NCBI GenBank assembly: GCA_902388495.1
Contig: CABMPP010000028.1
Span: 1-51,865, forward strand
Direction: 5' to 3'
Length of the DNA stretch: 51,865 nt
Source: an uncultured Bacteroides sp.
GTDB lineage: Bacteria; Bacteroidota; Bacteroidia; Bacteroidales; Bacteroidaceae
Part shown: piece after piece, positions 33,934 through 41,863 of the stretch
How positions within the stretch are numbered: the stretch's first letter is position 1
Layout of the letters: each line of letters starts with the position of its first letter
Translations under genes and position numbers: made by a program
Notes under the pieces: generated by a model
The model's input: the letters and a program-made list of their open reading frames with translations, nothing else
Databases searched by the model: none
Told to the model about the DNA's origin: nothing

Positions 33934-35169
33934 TTACTCAATTCGCTTGCACGTATTGGCTTGCAGGAACTCATCCAATATTTTCTCGTAATTGCCATGC
34001 AGCATGATGTGATGATTTCCCAGTGGACTCTTCAGGAAATAGTCGGCAGGGGAGTTCAGCTTGATGCGTACTTGCGTGCGGCACATGTTGATGTAATTGG
34101 TGTTCTCGGTGAGAGTACCCGTGCTGAGATAATACTCGTCCAGACTTTCGCTACCACATTTTACAACGGTTACATCCCCCGTAGGCAGGATGCCCTGGAT
34201 GCCGATACCGCTTTCCGTCTCAAAATGGTTGCGGATAACGAACTTCTCTGTTTGGGAGATGCCGACGGTGCAATGTGCCAAAATGATTTCGTTGGTGCGG
34301 GCATTTATCATAGAAGGATTGGCCATGAAGGAAGATTTCCCGGTCAGCACCTTGACGGCAAGCATGGTGAAAATAGACTGCAAATCACCTTCACATCCGG
34401 CAATGATGCCTTCGTCATTCAGCAGGGCAAGGGCAAGGCAGCCGGTGGTACCCGTTTGGTCTATTAACCGGAAACAACTTAGCGTGATGGCACTCAGCCG
34501 TTCTTCTTCCACCACTTTCTTGATGGCGCGGTAGAGGCGCATGGCCTTTATCATATCCTCGGGGGTGGCTTCGCGGCAGGCAAGCGCTTTCCCTGCCAGT
34601 GCGGCACAGGCTTCGCCTACTTCATCATCCGTAATTCGTTCGTAGTGTTCGTAGATGCGTTCCAACGGGATGTCTACGTACTCTATTCCCCAGCGCCGCT
34701 TGGCAAGCAGATAGTCTACATTGCTTGCTATGAGCCAGTTGGATGGAGCCCCCATTACACCTACACGCATTCCGAAGAGACTGCGTTGCGCTATGAAGTT
34801 ACTGTGCAGAACTAGAATGCGTTTGATGATTTCCGATAACTCTCCGTGAAGTATTTCGCTTTTCATTCCTCGTCCCCGGAGCCAGGAAGATATTTCCAGG
34901 GCGGAAGCAAGTGAGTTTTGCATGCCGTCTGCCAGAAGGATGGCAGGGCGGGGGAGTAATTCGAAATGCTGGATAACCAGTCGTTCCACTCCTCCGGTGG
35001 CAATGAATATAACACTGAAATCATTGGGAGATAACTTGTTAATATCCTGATAATCTATAATATTTACAGAAAAGTATTTCTCCAATTCTGTTAGTATTAC
35101 TTCGTGAGGACTACGGATCGATGTCTGCTTGTGCAGTATGGAAGCAAAAGTTATTAGGTTGATGACCAT
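33934..35169 (-). CDS. L-fucose/arabinose-isomerase-like protein
   Basis: A 411-residue cytoplasmic protein resembling the FucI/AraA-like sugar isomerase fold. The C-terminal part has the typical run 'TLSCFRLIDQTGTTGCLALA', then 'LLNDEGIIAGCEGDLQSIF', 'LTGKSSFMANP' and 'NEIILAHCTVG', with Glu and His residues that could be metal ligands. The N-terminal half ('VIFIATGGVERLVIQ', 'GMRVGVMGAPSNWLI') is the Rossmann-like part. No sugar kinase or aldolase gene is nearby, so the substrate is open and it may be a catalytically altered relative. It ends 2 bases from the kinase stop, convergent, and has a TACCTTTG promoter box upstream. Confidence 0.6.
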   Translation of the reverse strand: MVINLITFASILHKQTSIRSPHEVILTELEKYFSVNIIDYQDINKLSPNDFSVIFIATGGVERLVIQHFELLPRPAILLADGMQNSLASALEISSWLRGRGMKSEILHGELSEIIKRILVLHSNFIAQRSLFGMRVGVMGAPSNWLIASNVDYLLAKRRWGIEYVDIPLERIYEHYERITDDEVGEACAALAGKALACREATPEDMIKAMRLYRAIKKVVEEERLSAITLSCFRLIDQTGTTGCLALALLNDEGIIAGCEGDLQSIFTMLAVKVLTGKSSFMANPSMINARTNEIILAHCTVGISQTEKFVIRNHFETESGIGIQGILPTGDVTVVKCGSESLDEYYLSTGTLTENTNYINMCRTQVRIKLNSPADYFLKSPLGNHHIMLHGNYEKILDEFLQANTCKRIE

Positions 35170-35235
35170 GGTATTATTTGTAATTTTATTGTTTACATTT
35201 TTATGAATGGGCGTTGCTCGTCTCGTTTATTATTT

Positions 35236-35243
35236 CAAAGGTA
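35236..35243 (-). promoter_or_regulatory. -7 box for the fucose-isomerase-like gene
   Basis: Minus-strand TACCTTTG, 67 bases before the start codon, matches TAnnTTTG. No -33 element is evident. Confidence 0.45.
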
Positions 35244-35315
35244 CAAGTTTCTTTTTACATAGCATAACGTTTTTACGATAGATAAGGTTTTTAAAGTTTT
35301 TATGTCTATGCTTCC

Positions 35316-35344
35316 TTTGGGTTTCAAATAATTCACTACATTTG
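35316..35344 (+). promoter_or_regulatory. Promoter of the aminotransferase gene
   Basis: TTTG at 35316 and TACATTTG at 35337-35344 are separated by 17 bases, close to the Bacteroidetes vegetative pattern. Transcription should start near 35351, about 60 bases before the ATG. The rest of the divergent 35170-35412 interval is AT-rich and otherwise featureless. Confidence 0.6.
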
Positions 35345-35412
35345 CAGCTTAAATGATAATATGATAGCAAAATCGGTTATAAATAGTAAATTGTAAAACA
35401 GTAAAAAATCTC

Positions 35413-36612
35413 ATGCCAACAATATCTATTCGCGGAACGGAGATGCCTGCATCTCCTATCAGAAAGCTGGCTCCTCTGGCAGATGCTGCCAAGCAAAGGG
35501 GCACACACGTATTCCACCTGAATATCGGACAGCCCGATCTGCCCACGCCGCAAGTGGCGATTGACGCGATACGCAATATCGACCGGAAGGTTCTGGAATA
35601 CAGTCCCAGTGCGGGTTATCGCAGCTACCGCGAAAAGCTGGTAGGTTATTATGATAAGTTTAACATCAAACTTACGGCCGATGATATCATCATCACCTCC
35701 GGAGGTTCGGAAGCTGTGTTGTTCTCCTTCCTGGCTTGTCTCAATCCGGGTGATGAGATTATCGTTCCCGAGCCGGCTTATGCCAATTATATGGCGTTTG
35801 CCATCTCTGCCGGAGCCAAGATACGCACCATTGCCACGACTATAGAGGAAGGCTTCTCGTTGCCTAAGGTCGAGAAGTTTGAAGAACTGATTAATGACCG
35901 TACCCGTGCCATCCTGATTTGTAACCCCAACAACCCGACCGGTTATCTTTATACCCGCCGGGAAATGAATCAGATTCGCGACCTTGTGAAGAAGTACGAC
36001 CTTTTCCTTTTCTCCGACGAGGTGTATCGTGAATTTATCTATACCGGTTCTCCTTATATATCTGCCTGCCACCTGGAGGGAATTGAGAACAATGTGGTGT
36101 TGATAGACTCTGTGTCCAAGCGTTACTCGGAGTGTGGTATCCGTATCGGCGCTCTGATTACGAAGAACAAGGAAATTCGCGACGCTGTTATGAAGTTCTG
36201 CCAGGCACGTCTCAGTCCTCCTTTGATTGGTCAGATTGCTGCCGAGGCATCTTTGGATGCGGACGAGGATTATCTGCGCGATACTTACGATGAGTATGTG
36301 GAACGCCGTAAATGCCTGATTGATGGATTGAACCGCATTCCCGGTGTGTATTCGCCTATTCCGATGGGAGCTTTCTATACGGTGGCCAAGTTGCCGGTGG
36401 ACGATTCGGACAAGTTCTGTGCATGGTGCCTTTCCGACTTCGAGTACGAAGGTCAGACGGTGTTCATGGCACCCGCATCCGGTTTCTATACCACTCCCGG
36501 TTCCGGTTGTAACGAGGTCCGCATTGCCTATGTGTTGAAGAAAGAAGACCTGACCCGTGCGCTCTTTGTGCTGTCCAAAGCCTTGGAGGCTTATCCGGGA
36601 AGGGTTGATTAA
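35413..36612 (+). CDS. PLP-dependent aminotransferase, class I (aspartate/aromatic type)
   Basis: A 399-residue fold-type I aminotransferase. Key motifs are 'HLNIGQPDLPTP' near the start, 'ITSGGSEAVLFSF', 'EPAYANYMAFA', 'CNPNNPTGYLYTR' (binding of cofactor and substrate carboxylate), 'FSDEVYREF', and 'DSVSKRYSECGIRIG' with the Schiff-base Lys at 236. It moves an amino group between an amino acid and a 2-oxo acid in the cytoplasm. Aspartate, aromatic and alanine specificities cannot be told apart by eye. It is followed after 9 bases by a LolC/E-like permease, probably in one transcript. Confidence 0.92.
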   Translation: MPTISIRGTEMPASPIRKLAPLADAAKQRGTHVFHLNIGQPDLPTPQVAIDAIRNIDRKVLEYSPSAGYRSYREKLVGYYDKFNIKLTADDIIITSGGSEAVLFSFLACLNPGDEIIVPEPAYANYMAFAISAGAKIRTIATTIEEGFSLPKVEKFEELINDRTRAILICNPNNPTGYLYTRREMNQIRDLVKKYDLFLFSDEVYREFIYTGSPYISACHLEGIENNVVLIDSVSKRYSECGIRIGALITKNKEIRDAVMKFCQARLSPPLIGQIAAEASLDADEDYLRDTYDEYVERRKCLIDGLNRIPGVYSPIPMGAFYTVAKLPVDDSDKFCAWCLSDFEYEGQTVFMAPASGFYTTPGSGCNEVRIAYVLKKEDLTRALFVLSKALEAYPGRVD

Positions 36613-36621
36613 AAAGATAAC

Positions 36622-37866
36622 ATGAGCTTATCCTTATTTCTTGCCCGCCGCATTTATCGAGACAGTGAGCCTGGAAAGCAAGTCTCCCGGCCTGCTGTGC
36701 TCATCGCTATGATTGGCATCGCCATCGGACTGGCGGTGATGATTATTGCCGTATCGGTGATTGTCGGCTTCAAGAGTGAGGTTCGTGATAAGATTGTAGG
36801 CTTCGGTGCCCATATCCAGATAGGCAATCTGGATGCTGCGCGTTCTTACGAAACCCGTCCGGTGGTGGTGGGGGACAGTATGATTGCTGCGCTTACCGAT
36901 TATCCCGAAGTGAAGCATGTGCAGCGCTACTCCACGAAGCCCGGGATGATAAAAACTTCCAATGCTTTTCAGGGCATGGTTCTGAAAGGTGTCGGTCCCG
37001 AGTACGACCGCAGCTTCTTCCGTCGCCATCTGCTCGAAGGTGAGTTCCCGCAATTTAGTGATTCGGCTTCCTCCAATCGGGTGGTCCTTTCCAAATCCTT
37101 GGCCGACAAACTGAAACTGAAACTTGGCGACAAGATCGACACTTACTATATACAAGACGATGTGCGTGCCCGCCGCCTGACGATAGTAGGTATCTATCAG
37201 ACCAACTTCTCCGAATTTGATAACCTCTTCCTGCTTACCGACCTTTGTCTCGTAAACCGGCTGAACAAGTGGGAACCCGATCAGGTGAGTGGTGTGGAAC
37301 TGGAACTGCGTGATTACGACAAGCTGGAAGAAGCTACCTATCAGATAGCCACCGATACGGACGAGCGCCCCGACCGCTACGGTGCCGAGTATTGTGTCCG
37401 CAATGTAGAGCAACTCAATCCTCAGATATTTGCCTGGCTGGGCATATTGGATGTAAACATTTGGGTGATTCTTATCCTTATGATAGGTGTTGCCGGTTTT
37501 ACAATGGTTTCCGGCCTGCTGATTATCATCATCGAGCGCACATCTATGATTGGTATCTTGAAGTCTTTGGGTGCCAATAACCTTACCATCCGTAAAGTCT
37601 TCCTTTGGTTCTCGGTTTTCCTTATCGGGAAAGGCATGTTGTGGGGGAATGCTATCGGTCTTGCTTTCTACTTCATTCAGCGTTGGTTCGGGTTGTTCAA
37701 ACTCGATCCGGAGACTTATTATATGGCTACCGTTCCTGTCTCTTTCAATATCTGGCTGTTCCTGCTGCTGAATGCCGGGACGTTACTTGCCTCTGTACTT
37801 ATGCTGCTCGGCCCTTCTTATCTTATTACGCGCATCCATCCGGCTGATTCCATCCGCTACGAATAG
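36622..37866 (+). CDS. LolC/LolE-like FtsX-family permease
   Basis: A 414-residue inner-membrane permease of the lipoprotein-releasing type. The first span 'LIAMIGIAIGLAVMIIAVSVIVGF' precedes 'KSEVRDKIVGFGAHIQI', the LolC/LolE signature, and the periplasmic domain contains 'GMVLKGVGPEYDRSFFRRHL'. Three C-terminal spans hold 'TSMIGILKSLGANNLTIRK', the FtsX loop. LolCDE extracts lipoproteins from the inner membrane for transfer to the outer membrane. No LolD ATPase is beside it, which is common in Bacteroidetes as I recall. It differs from the ten MacB-like permeases earlier in the window. It is followed by a palindromic repeat array. Confidence 0.85.
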   Translation: MSLSLFLARRIYRDSEPGKQVSRPAVLIAMIGIAIGLAVMIIAVSVIVGFKSEVRDKIVGFGAHIQIGNLDAARSYETRPVVVGDSMIAALTDYPEVKHVQRYSTKPGMIKTSNAFQGMVLKGVGPEYDRSFFRRHLLEGEFPQFSDSASSNRVVLSKSLADKLKLKLGDKIDTYYIQDDVRARRLTIVGIYQTNFSEFDNLFLLTDLCLVNRLNKWEPDQVSGVELELRDYDKLEEATYQIATDTDERPDRYGAEYCVRNVEQLNPQIFAWLGILDVNIWVILILMIGVAGFTMVSGLLIIIIERTSMIGILKSLGANNLTIRKVFLWFSVFLIGKGMLWGNAIGLAFYFIQRWFGLFKLDPETYYMATVPVSFNIWLFLLLNAGTLLASVLMLLGPSYLITRIHPADSIRYE

Positions 37867-37888
37867 TAAAAGCATCCGTTTCCTTACG

Positions 37889-38040
37889 TGGGAACTGCCG
37901 TTTCTATAAGAGGGAACGCCCGTTCCCATAAGAGGAAACTGCAGTTTCCATTAAGAGGAAACGCTCGTTCCCATGAGGAGAAACTGGCGTTTCTATGGGC
38001 AGAAACGCTCGTTTCCTACGGTAGGAAACTGCAATCGTTT
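37889..38040. repeat. Tandem array of seven imperfect palindromes, 22-23-bp period
   Basis: Seven units of the form GGAAAC-N4-GTTTCC-ATnAGA are spaced 22, 22, 23, 22, 22 and 23 bases apart (the AAC of each unit at 37893, 37915, 37937, 37960, 37982, 38004, 38027). Each has a small inverted repeat. Cores alternate strictly between AACTGnnGTTT and AACGCnCGTT types, giving a ~45-bp higher period. A partial copy (CCGTTTCC) precedes at 37877. The array fills the gap between the convergent permease and glycosyltransferase genes and codes for nothing. Confidence 0.85.
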
Positions 38041-38053
38041 TATTATCAGCGTG

Positions 38054-39226
38054 TTATCTTCTAAGGAATCCGCTCTTTTTGCGGAACAGACAGTATAGCT
38101 TCCAACGTAATGACTGCATCGGCTGTAGAACGTCGAATACGGGTAAGGTAAAGTAATACCTTCTTTTCTCTTCCAAATCTTTTGCTGTTTTATTGATGAT
38201 GATGGCTTGCAGGACAAAACGGAGCAGGAAGGCAAGGAACGCAATGCCTGCCGCCAGCCAGTGGAAGTGCAGGATGCCGATGACGAGAACAGCTAACCAT
38301 GCGCCATAGAAAGCCAGACGGGTCAATGTCTCAAAACCTGCCAACCAGCGCTGCGCTCCATGATACAGGCGGGCGGTGGAGGCGTAACCGATCTTTTCTT
38401 CTTTCCAATCCTTGGTACGCAGAACGGGTTGCATGTGTACGGTAGCATTTACATCGGTTTCCACACGTGTGTTGTCGGCAGTAGCTACCTGGTTGATGAA
38501 GAGATCGTCGTGTCCGCGTTGCAGGTTGAGGTGGGCGGAGAAGCCTTTGTGCTGGTAGAAGAGCTCTTTGCGGTAAGCCAGGTTGCGGCCGATGCCCATG
38601 TAAGGACTGCCGGACAAGGCGAAGCCGAGGTAGCGCATGGAGGTGAACAGGTTGTCGAAACAGGCACGCTTGTGCAGCCAGCCTTTGCCGCGCTCGTAGC
38701 CGCTGTAGCCCAGAACAACTTGGGTGCGCGATGTGAAATTGCGTGCCAGCAGGCGCAGCCATTGGTTGCTTTGCGGCAGGCAGTTGGCGTCGGTAAACAC
38801 CAGCCAGTCGTGCTTACTGGCTTTGATGCCGAGGGTGACGGCAAGCTTTTTCCGACTGATGTAGCGGGAGGAGTCGGGCACGAAGCTGTGGTAGAGGTGC
38901 GGATATTTATCTTCGAGCAAGGTCAGGTAGTCTTCGCTCTCGTCGGTGTTGCCGTCGTTGATGACGATGACCTCGAAATTGGGGTAGTCTTGCTCTAATA
39001 CAGCCGTCAGGTTGCGGCGCAAGTTCTCGGACTCTTCGCGGGCGCAGATGATGACGGAGATAGGGGGAAGTTCCTGGGTGAAGTGTGTGTCTCCCCGTTT
39101 CACAGCGCGGCTGCGGGCATGAATACGGTTGTAGAGACAGAGGTAGTAGAGGACTTGGATAAGGAAAAGAGTACCCGTAGCAACGAGTAGAATTTTTTCA
39201 GTTGAATCTATTGTTAATGCTTCCAT
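38054..39226 (-). CDS. Membrane glycosyltransferase, family 2
   Basis: A 390-residue GT2 enzyme. I use the ATG at 39226 ('MEALTIDSTEKILLVATGTL') rather than the one at 39280; the latter would place a promoter-like box inside the gene. One N-terminal span (~10-30) is followed by the GT-A domain: 'PPISVIICAREESENL', 'AVLEQDYPNFEVIVINDGNT', 'WLVFTDANCLPQSN', and 'LQRGHDDLFINQVAT', the acidic motif. Two or three spans follow near residues 285-345. It should transfer a sugar from a nucleotide donor on the cytoplasmic face, perhaps for envelope glycan. The C-terminus is basic. No other glycan genes are near, so the acceptor is unknown. Confidence 0.87.
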   Translation of the reverse strand: MEALTIDSTEKILLVATGTLFLIQVLYYLCLYNRIHARSRAVKRGDTHFTQELPPISVIICAREESENLRRNLTAVLEQDYPNFEVIVINDGNTDESEDYLTLLEDKYPHLYHSFVPDSSRYISRKKLAVTLGIKASKHDWLVFTDANCLPQSNQWLRLLARNFTSRTQVVLGYSGYERGKGWLHKRACFDNLFTSMRYLGFALSGSPYMGIGRNLAYRKELFYQHKGFSAHLNLQRGHDDLFINQVATADNTRVETDVNATVHMQPVLRTKDWKEEKIGYASTARLYHGAQRWLAGFETLTRLAFYGAWLAVLVIGILHFHWLAAGIAFLAFLLRFVLQAIIINKTAKDLEEKRRYYFTLPVFDVLQPMQSLRWKLYCLFRKKSGFLRR

Positions 39227-39250
39227 GTGTCGTAGGACGTTTATGTGCTG

Positions 39251-39258
39251 CAAATTTA
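39251..39258 (-). promoter_or_regulatory. -7 box for the glycosyltransferase gene
   Basis: Minus-strand TAAATTTG matches TAnnTTTG 25 bases before the chosen ATG at 39226 and supports that start. No clear -33 element is seen. Confidence 0.45.
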
Positions 39259-39411
39259 CGAATTTCGCCACAGAGAACACAGGCTTTCATGGAGTTTTTT
39301 ATAAAAGTTCCCTCGTTTGGGTTTACTTGTGAGAGAAATTGATAATGTACTTTCATAGTGAACGAAAAGCACATGGTATCAGTGTATTATAAGAGAAAAG
39401 TGTATAAATAG

Positions 39412-39574
39412 ACGTTCGTTTTTTGAACGCCCGCAAAGGTAGTGTTTTTTTCTGGTTAGTCATACATATCAATGACTTTTTTTATCTATTTATTATTCTG
39501 ATAGTCAGCATTCTTAGCTATATGCTATATCAATATATACGAAAACGGCTTATAAGCGTTCAAAAAACGAACGT
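39412..39574. promoter_or_regulatory. Apparent invertible promoter with perfect 19-bp inverted repeats
   Basis: ACGTTCGTTTTTTGAACGC (39412-39430) recurs as its exact reverse complement at 39556-39574, flanking 125 AT-rich bases. Each repeat holds GTTC-N7-GAAC, which I recall as the core of Bacteroides site-specific inversion repeats. Inside, next to the left repeat, the minus strand carries TACCTTTG (39441-39434), a -7 box pointing left, away from the adhesin operon at 39624. Inversion would place it beside the right repeat, pointing at that operon 50 bases away. As sequenced the switch therefore looks OFF. No recombinase gene is in the window. Confidence 0.8.
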
Positions 39575-39623
39575 TTAATGAACGCTTCCCTTTTCTTGTA
39601 CTAACTATCTAATTTATAGCAAT

Positions 39624-39839
39624 ATGCAGCAGCAAAAGAGACAGAATTACACATCCCCTATCGTTGAGGTGATACCATTGGAAACCGAAGGTGTGATAGC
39701 CGGTAGCCTAGGTGGCGGACAATCGCCTGACATGCCTGTAACCCCTTTAAATTCTTCCCGGAGCAGGAGTGGTTACGGTACTGCCTCTACCAGCGATCTT
39801 GAAAATTTGATAAACGATATTCTAACCGTGGGACAATAA
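39624..39839 (+). CDS. Small 71-residue protein preceding a fimbrillin gene
   Basis: A 71-residue protein without signal peptide or membrane span. It starts with a Gln/Lys-rich 'MQQQKRQNYTSPIVEVIPLE' followed by 'TEGVIAGSLGGG', then a Pro/Ser/Arg-rich middle and an acidic 'DLENLINDILTVGQ' end. I have seen similar short proteins ('xxYxxPxIEVIxLExxxxxAxS') next to fimbrillin genes in Bacteroides, but know no function. It lies immediately downstream of the invertible promoter and 26 bases before the adhesin gene, so it should be phase-variable with it. The 'GG' in a short leader-like protein recalls export or peptide-leader motifs; this is weak. Confidence 0.65.
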   Translation: MQQQKRQNYTSPIVEVIPLETEGVIAGSLGGGQSPDMPVTPLNSSRSRSGYGTASTSDLENLINDILTVGQ

Positions 39840-39865
39840 CTACTACTACAAGTAACATTAATCAT

Positions 39866-41779
39866 ATGAAAATAAGCAAACTTATTATAAATACAATTTT
39901 AGGGATATTTGTCTGTGCAGTTGTCGGATGCAGCAGCGAACTGTCGCAGAATGCAGCGTCGTTCGTTCCAGAAGCGGATGCAGGCTTCATGGTGACGGCC
40001 ACAGCAGGTATGCCGCAGGGAAATCCCAATACACGGCTAAGCTTTGATGATGCCAGCAACCCCGCTAAACTACTGGTAACCTGGAAAAATACGGGAGAGA
40101 GCTTCTCCGTACTGAAAGCCGCCGAGGGCGGCCCCGCCACCTTTGTCCAAACGGGGATAAATATGCAAGATCCCCACCAGGCTACTTTCGAGGGAATGAT
40201 TTCCGATAAGGAGGGTGATTCCTATGCTTTTTATCCGGCATTGGACGAAAGCGTGCAAAGTGCTGCTGCCACCGACCTCACGCTTGATATGGAAGGACAG
40301 AGCGGCGACGTCTTGGATGAAAGCAAGGTTTATATGTACGGCAAAAACAATGGTGATGCAAGTCATTCATTGAACTTCAATTTTGCTCATTTGACTTCTA
40401 TAGTGAAAGTAACCTTACAGCTTCCGGCAGAAGCAAAGGGAAACACAATAAATGGTGTCACTTTCTTTGCCGGTGGATTAAAAACGCAGGTTCATGCTGA
40501 CATTACTCAAACTCCCCCTGCTTATAGTAACGAAATTACAGGCTCTCTTACGTTGAGCGGCTCTTTTACCTTATCTTCTGATGCCATTCCCCAAGCTACA
40601 GTTTATTTACACGTTCTGCCCAGTACATTGGTTGACTTTAGAGTGAGTGCTGTGGTTGGTGGAAATCTTTATACTGGTATTGTTTCTGCCAGCTGCATCA
40701 TCAAGGAAGGGATGATGTACACGGCAACGGTTTCTATGTCGAAACCATCGTTTACGGTAAATACAACAGTTGCTTCCGGCACTTCTAATTATTACGATGG
40801 ACTTGAAATGCAGGTTGGTTCTTGGGATAGCGAAACTTCTGCCTCACAAGTTACTTTGGGGAGTGCTACTATTATTGATGGAAAGGCTGTCATTACCGCT
40901 GATTTAAGTTCGTATATCGGTAAAGCTATTTGGGTGTGCATTCCCAAGGTTGCCAAATTCTTCCATGTGTTGACAGCGGGCGAGGTCTATAATACTTTGA
41001 CCTTACCCGACAAGGACGGAGGGAGTACAATCTTGAAGGATGAAAATTATAAGGCTGGCAATGTTTATTATAAGAATGATTGGATTGTGGCTCTTTATAT
41101 GGGTATTGATTATCCTGTTGGGACACCTGTTTATTGGGCTACGGGCAACCTGATAGCTACCAAAACGAATATGGAGAATGATGGAAGTACAAACGCAGTT
41201 TTCCATATTGCTACAGCAGAAGAGACAGCGGCAGAAAGTTGTGTTGATAGTCCGTATAACGTTCCTGAAGGTATAAATATAGAGACCGGTGGAAATGATG
41301 GATACATTACATGCGCTGTAGGCAGTCAATGGAATATGTTTGGCTTTGGTGATATTACGGGATTGAAGGTAAGTGCAGATAATGCTGATTATGGAAATGG
41401 TGCTAATTCTATTGTCGGAGATGCTATGTATGATGTTTGCCGCGCCCAGTTAAAAGGCAGTTGGCGTTTGCCTTATTATAATGAGTCCTATGATATGTCG
41501 AAAAAGCTTTATCGTTCGGAATGGAATGCTACTGGCAATAGGTTTTATGCTTATATCTACAGATCTGGCGAAATTATTAATACGATTACATTTCCTGCAT
41601 CCGGTTATCGTGATGAAAGAGGAGAACATCATGTAAACAGTTATTATTGGAGTGGTACACCTGATGATACATCTACCAATGTAAACAGGGCATGTAGCAT
41701 AGGATTAAACGAAAGTGCTGTCGGGTTTAGCCGGTGTGGTTTTCACAATGGCTGTGCGGTTCGTCCTATTTCAGAATAA
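39866..41779 (+). CDS. Fimbrillin-family lipoprotein with FISUMP/lectin-like C-terminal domain
   Basis: A 637-residue predicted surface adhesin. Lipoprotein signal ('LIINTILGIFVCAVVGC', lipobox Cys), then 'NPNTRLSFDD', a possible Arg maturation site. Residues ~40-290 are fimbrillin-like ('KLLVTWKNTGESFSVLKA', 'LNFNFAHLTSIVKVTLQL', 'EGMMYTATVSMSKPSF'). From ~400 the protein changes to a FISUMP/C-type-lectin-like domain ('WATGNLIATK', 'GSWRLPYYNE', 'ITFPASGYRDERG', 'YYWSGTPDD', 'GCAVRPISE'). Pilin-like part plus lectin-like part suggests a one-gene tip adhesin. Expression is probably controlled by the upstream invertible promoter. Codon use is more AT-rich in the C-terminal half. Confidence 0.8.
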   Translation: MKISKLIINTILGIFVCAVVGCSSELSQNAASFVPEADAGFMVTATAGMPQGNPNTRLSFDDASNPAKLLVTWKNTGESFSVLKAAEGGPATFVQTGINMQDPHQATFEGMISDKEGDSYAFYPALDESVQSAAATDLTLDMEGQSGDVLDESKVYMYGKNNGDASHSLNFNFAHLTSIVKVTLQLPAEAKGNTINGVTFFAGGLKTQVHADITQTPPAYSNEITGSLTLSGSFTLSSDAIPQATVYLHVLPSTLVDFRVSAVVGGNLYTGIVSASCIIKEGMMYTATVSMSKPSFTVNTTVASGTSNYYDGLEMQVGSWDSETSASQVTLGSATIIDGKAVITADLSSYIGKAIWVCIPKVAKFFHVLTAGEVYNTLTLPDKDGGSTILKDENYKAGNVYYKNDWIVALYMGIDYPVGTPVYWATGNLIATKTNMENDGSTNAVFHIATAEETAAESCVDSPYNVPEGINIETGGNDGYITCAVGSQWNMFGFGDITGLKVSADNADYGNGANSIVGDAMYDVCRAQLKGSWRLPYYNESYDMSKKLYRSEWNATGNRFYAYIYRSGEIINTITFPASGYRDERGEHHVNSYYWSGTPDDTSTNVNRACSIGLNESAVGFSRCGFHNGCAVRPISE

Positions 41780-41806
41780 CGATATAGCAACATTTTCCAA
41801 AGAATG

Positions 41807-41837
41807 ATTGTTAAGAAGAAAAGAAAACTTAACTTTG
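41807..41837 (+). promoter_or_regulatory. Promoter of the AAA-ATPase-like/PD-(D/E)XK gene
   Basis: TTG at 41807, 20 bases, TAACTTTG at 41830-41837: an excellent Bacteroidetes promoter. Start near 41844 leaves a 20-base leader to the ATG at 41864, and rules out the ATG at 41804 as the true start. Confidence 0.75.
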
Positions 41838-41863
41838 CATTCATCATAGAAAATGAAAGCATT

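Noticed and set aside
37889..38040. CRISPR array
   Set aside because: The units are contiguous imperfect palindromes of 22-23 bp with no unique spacers and no cas genes nearby.
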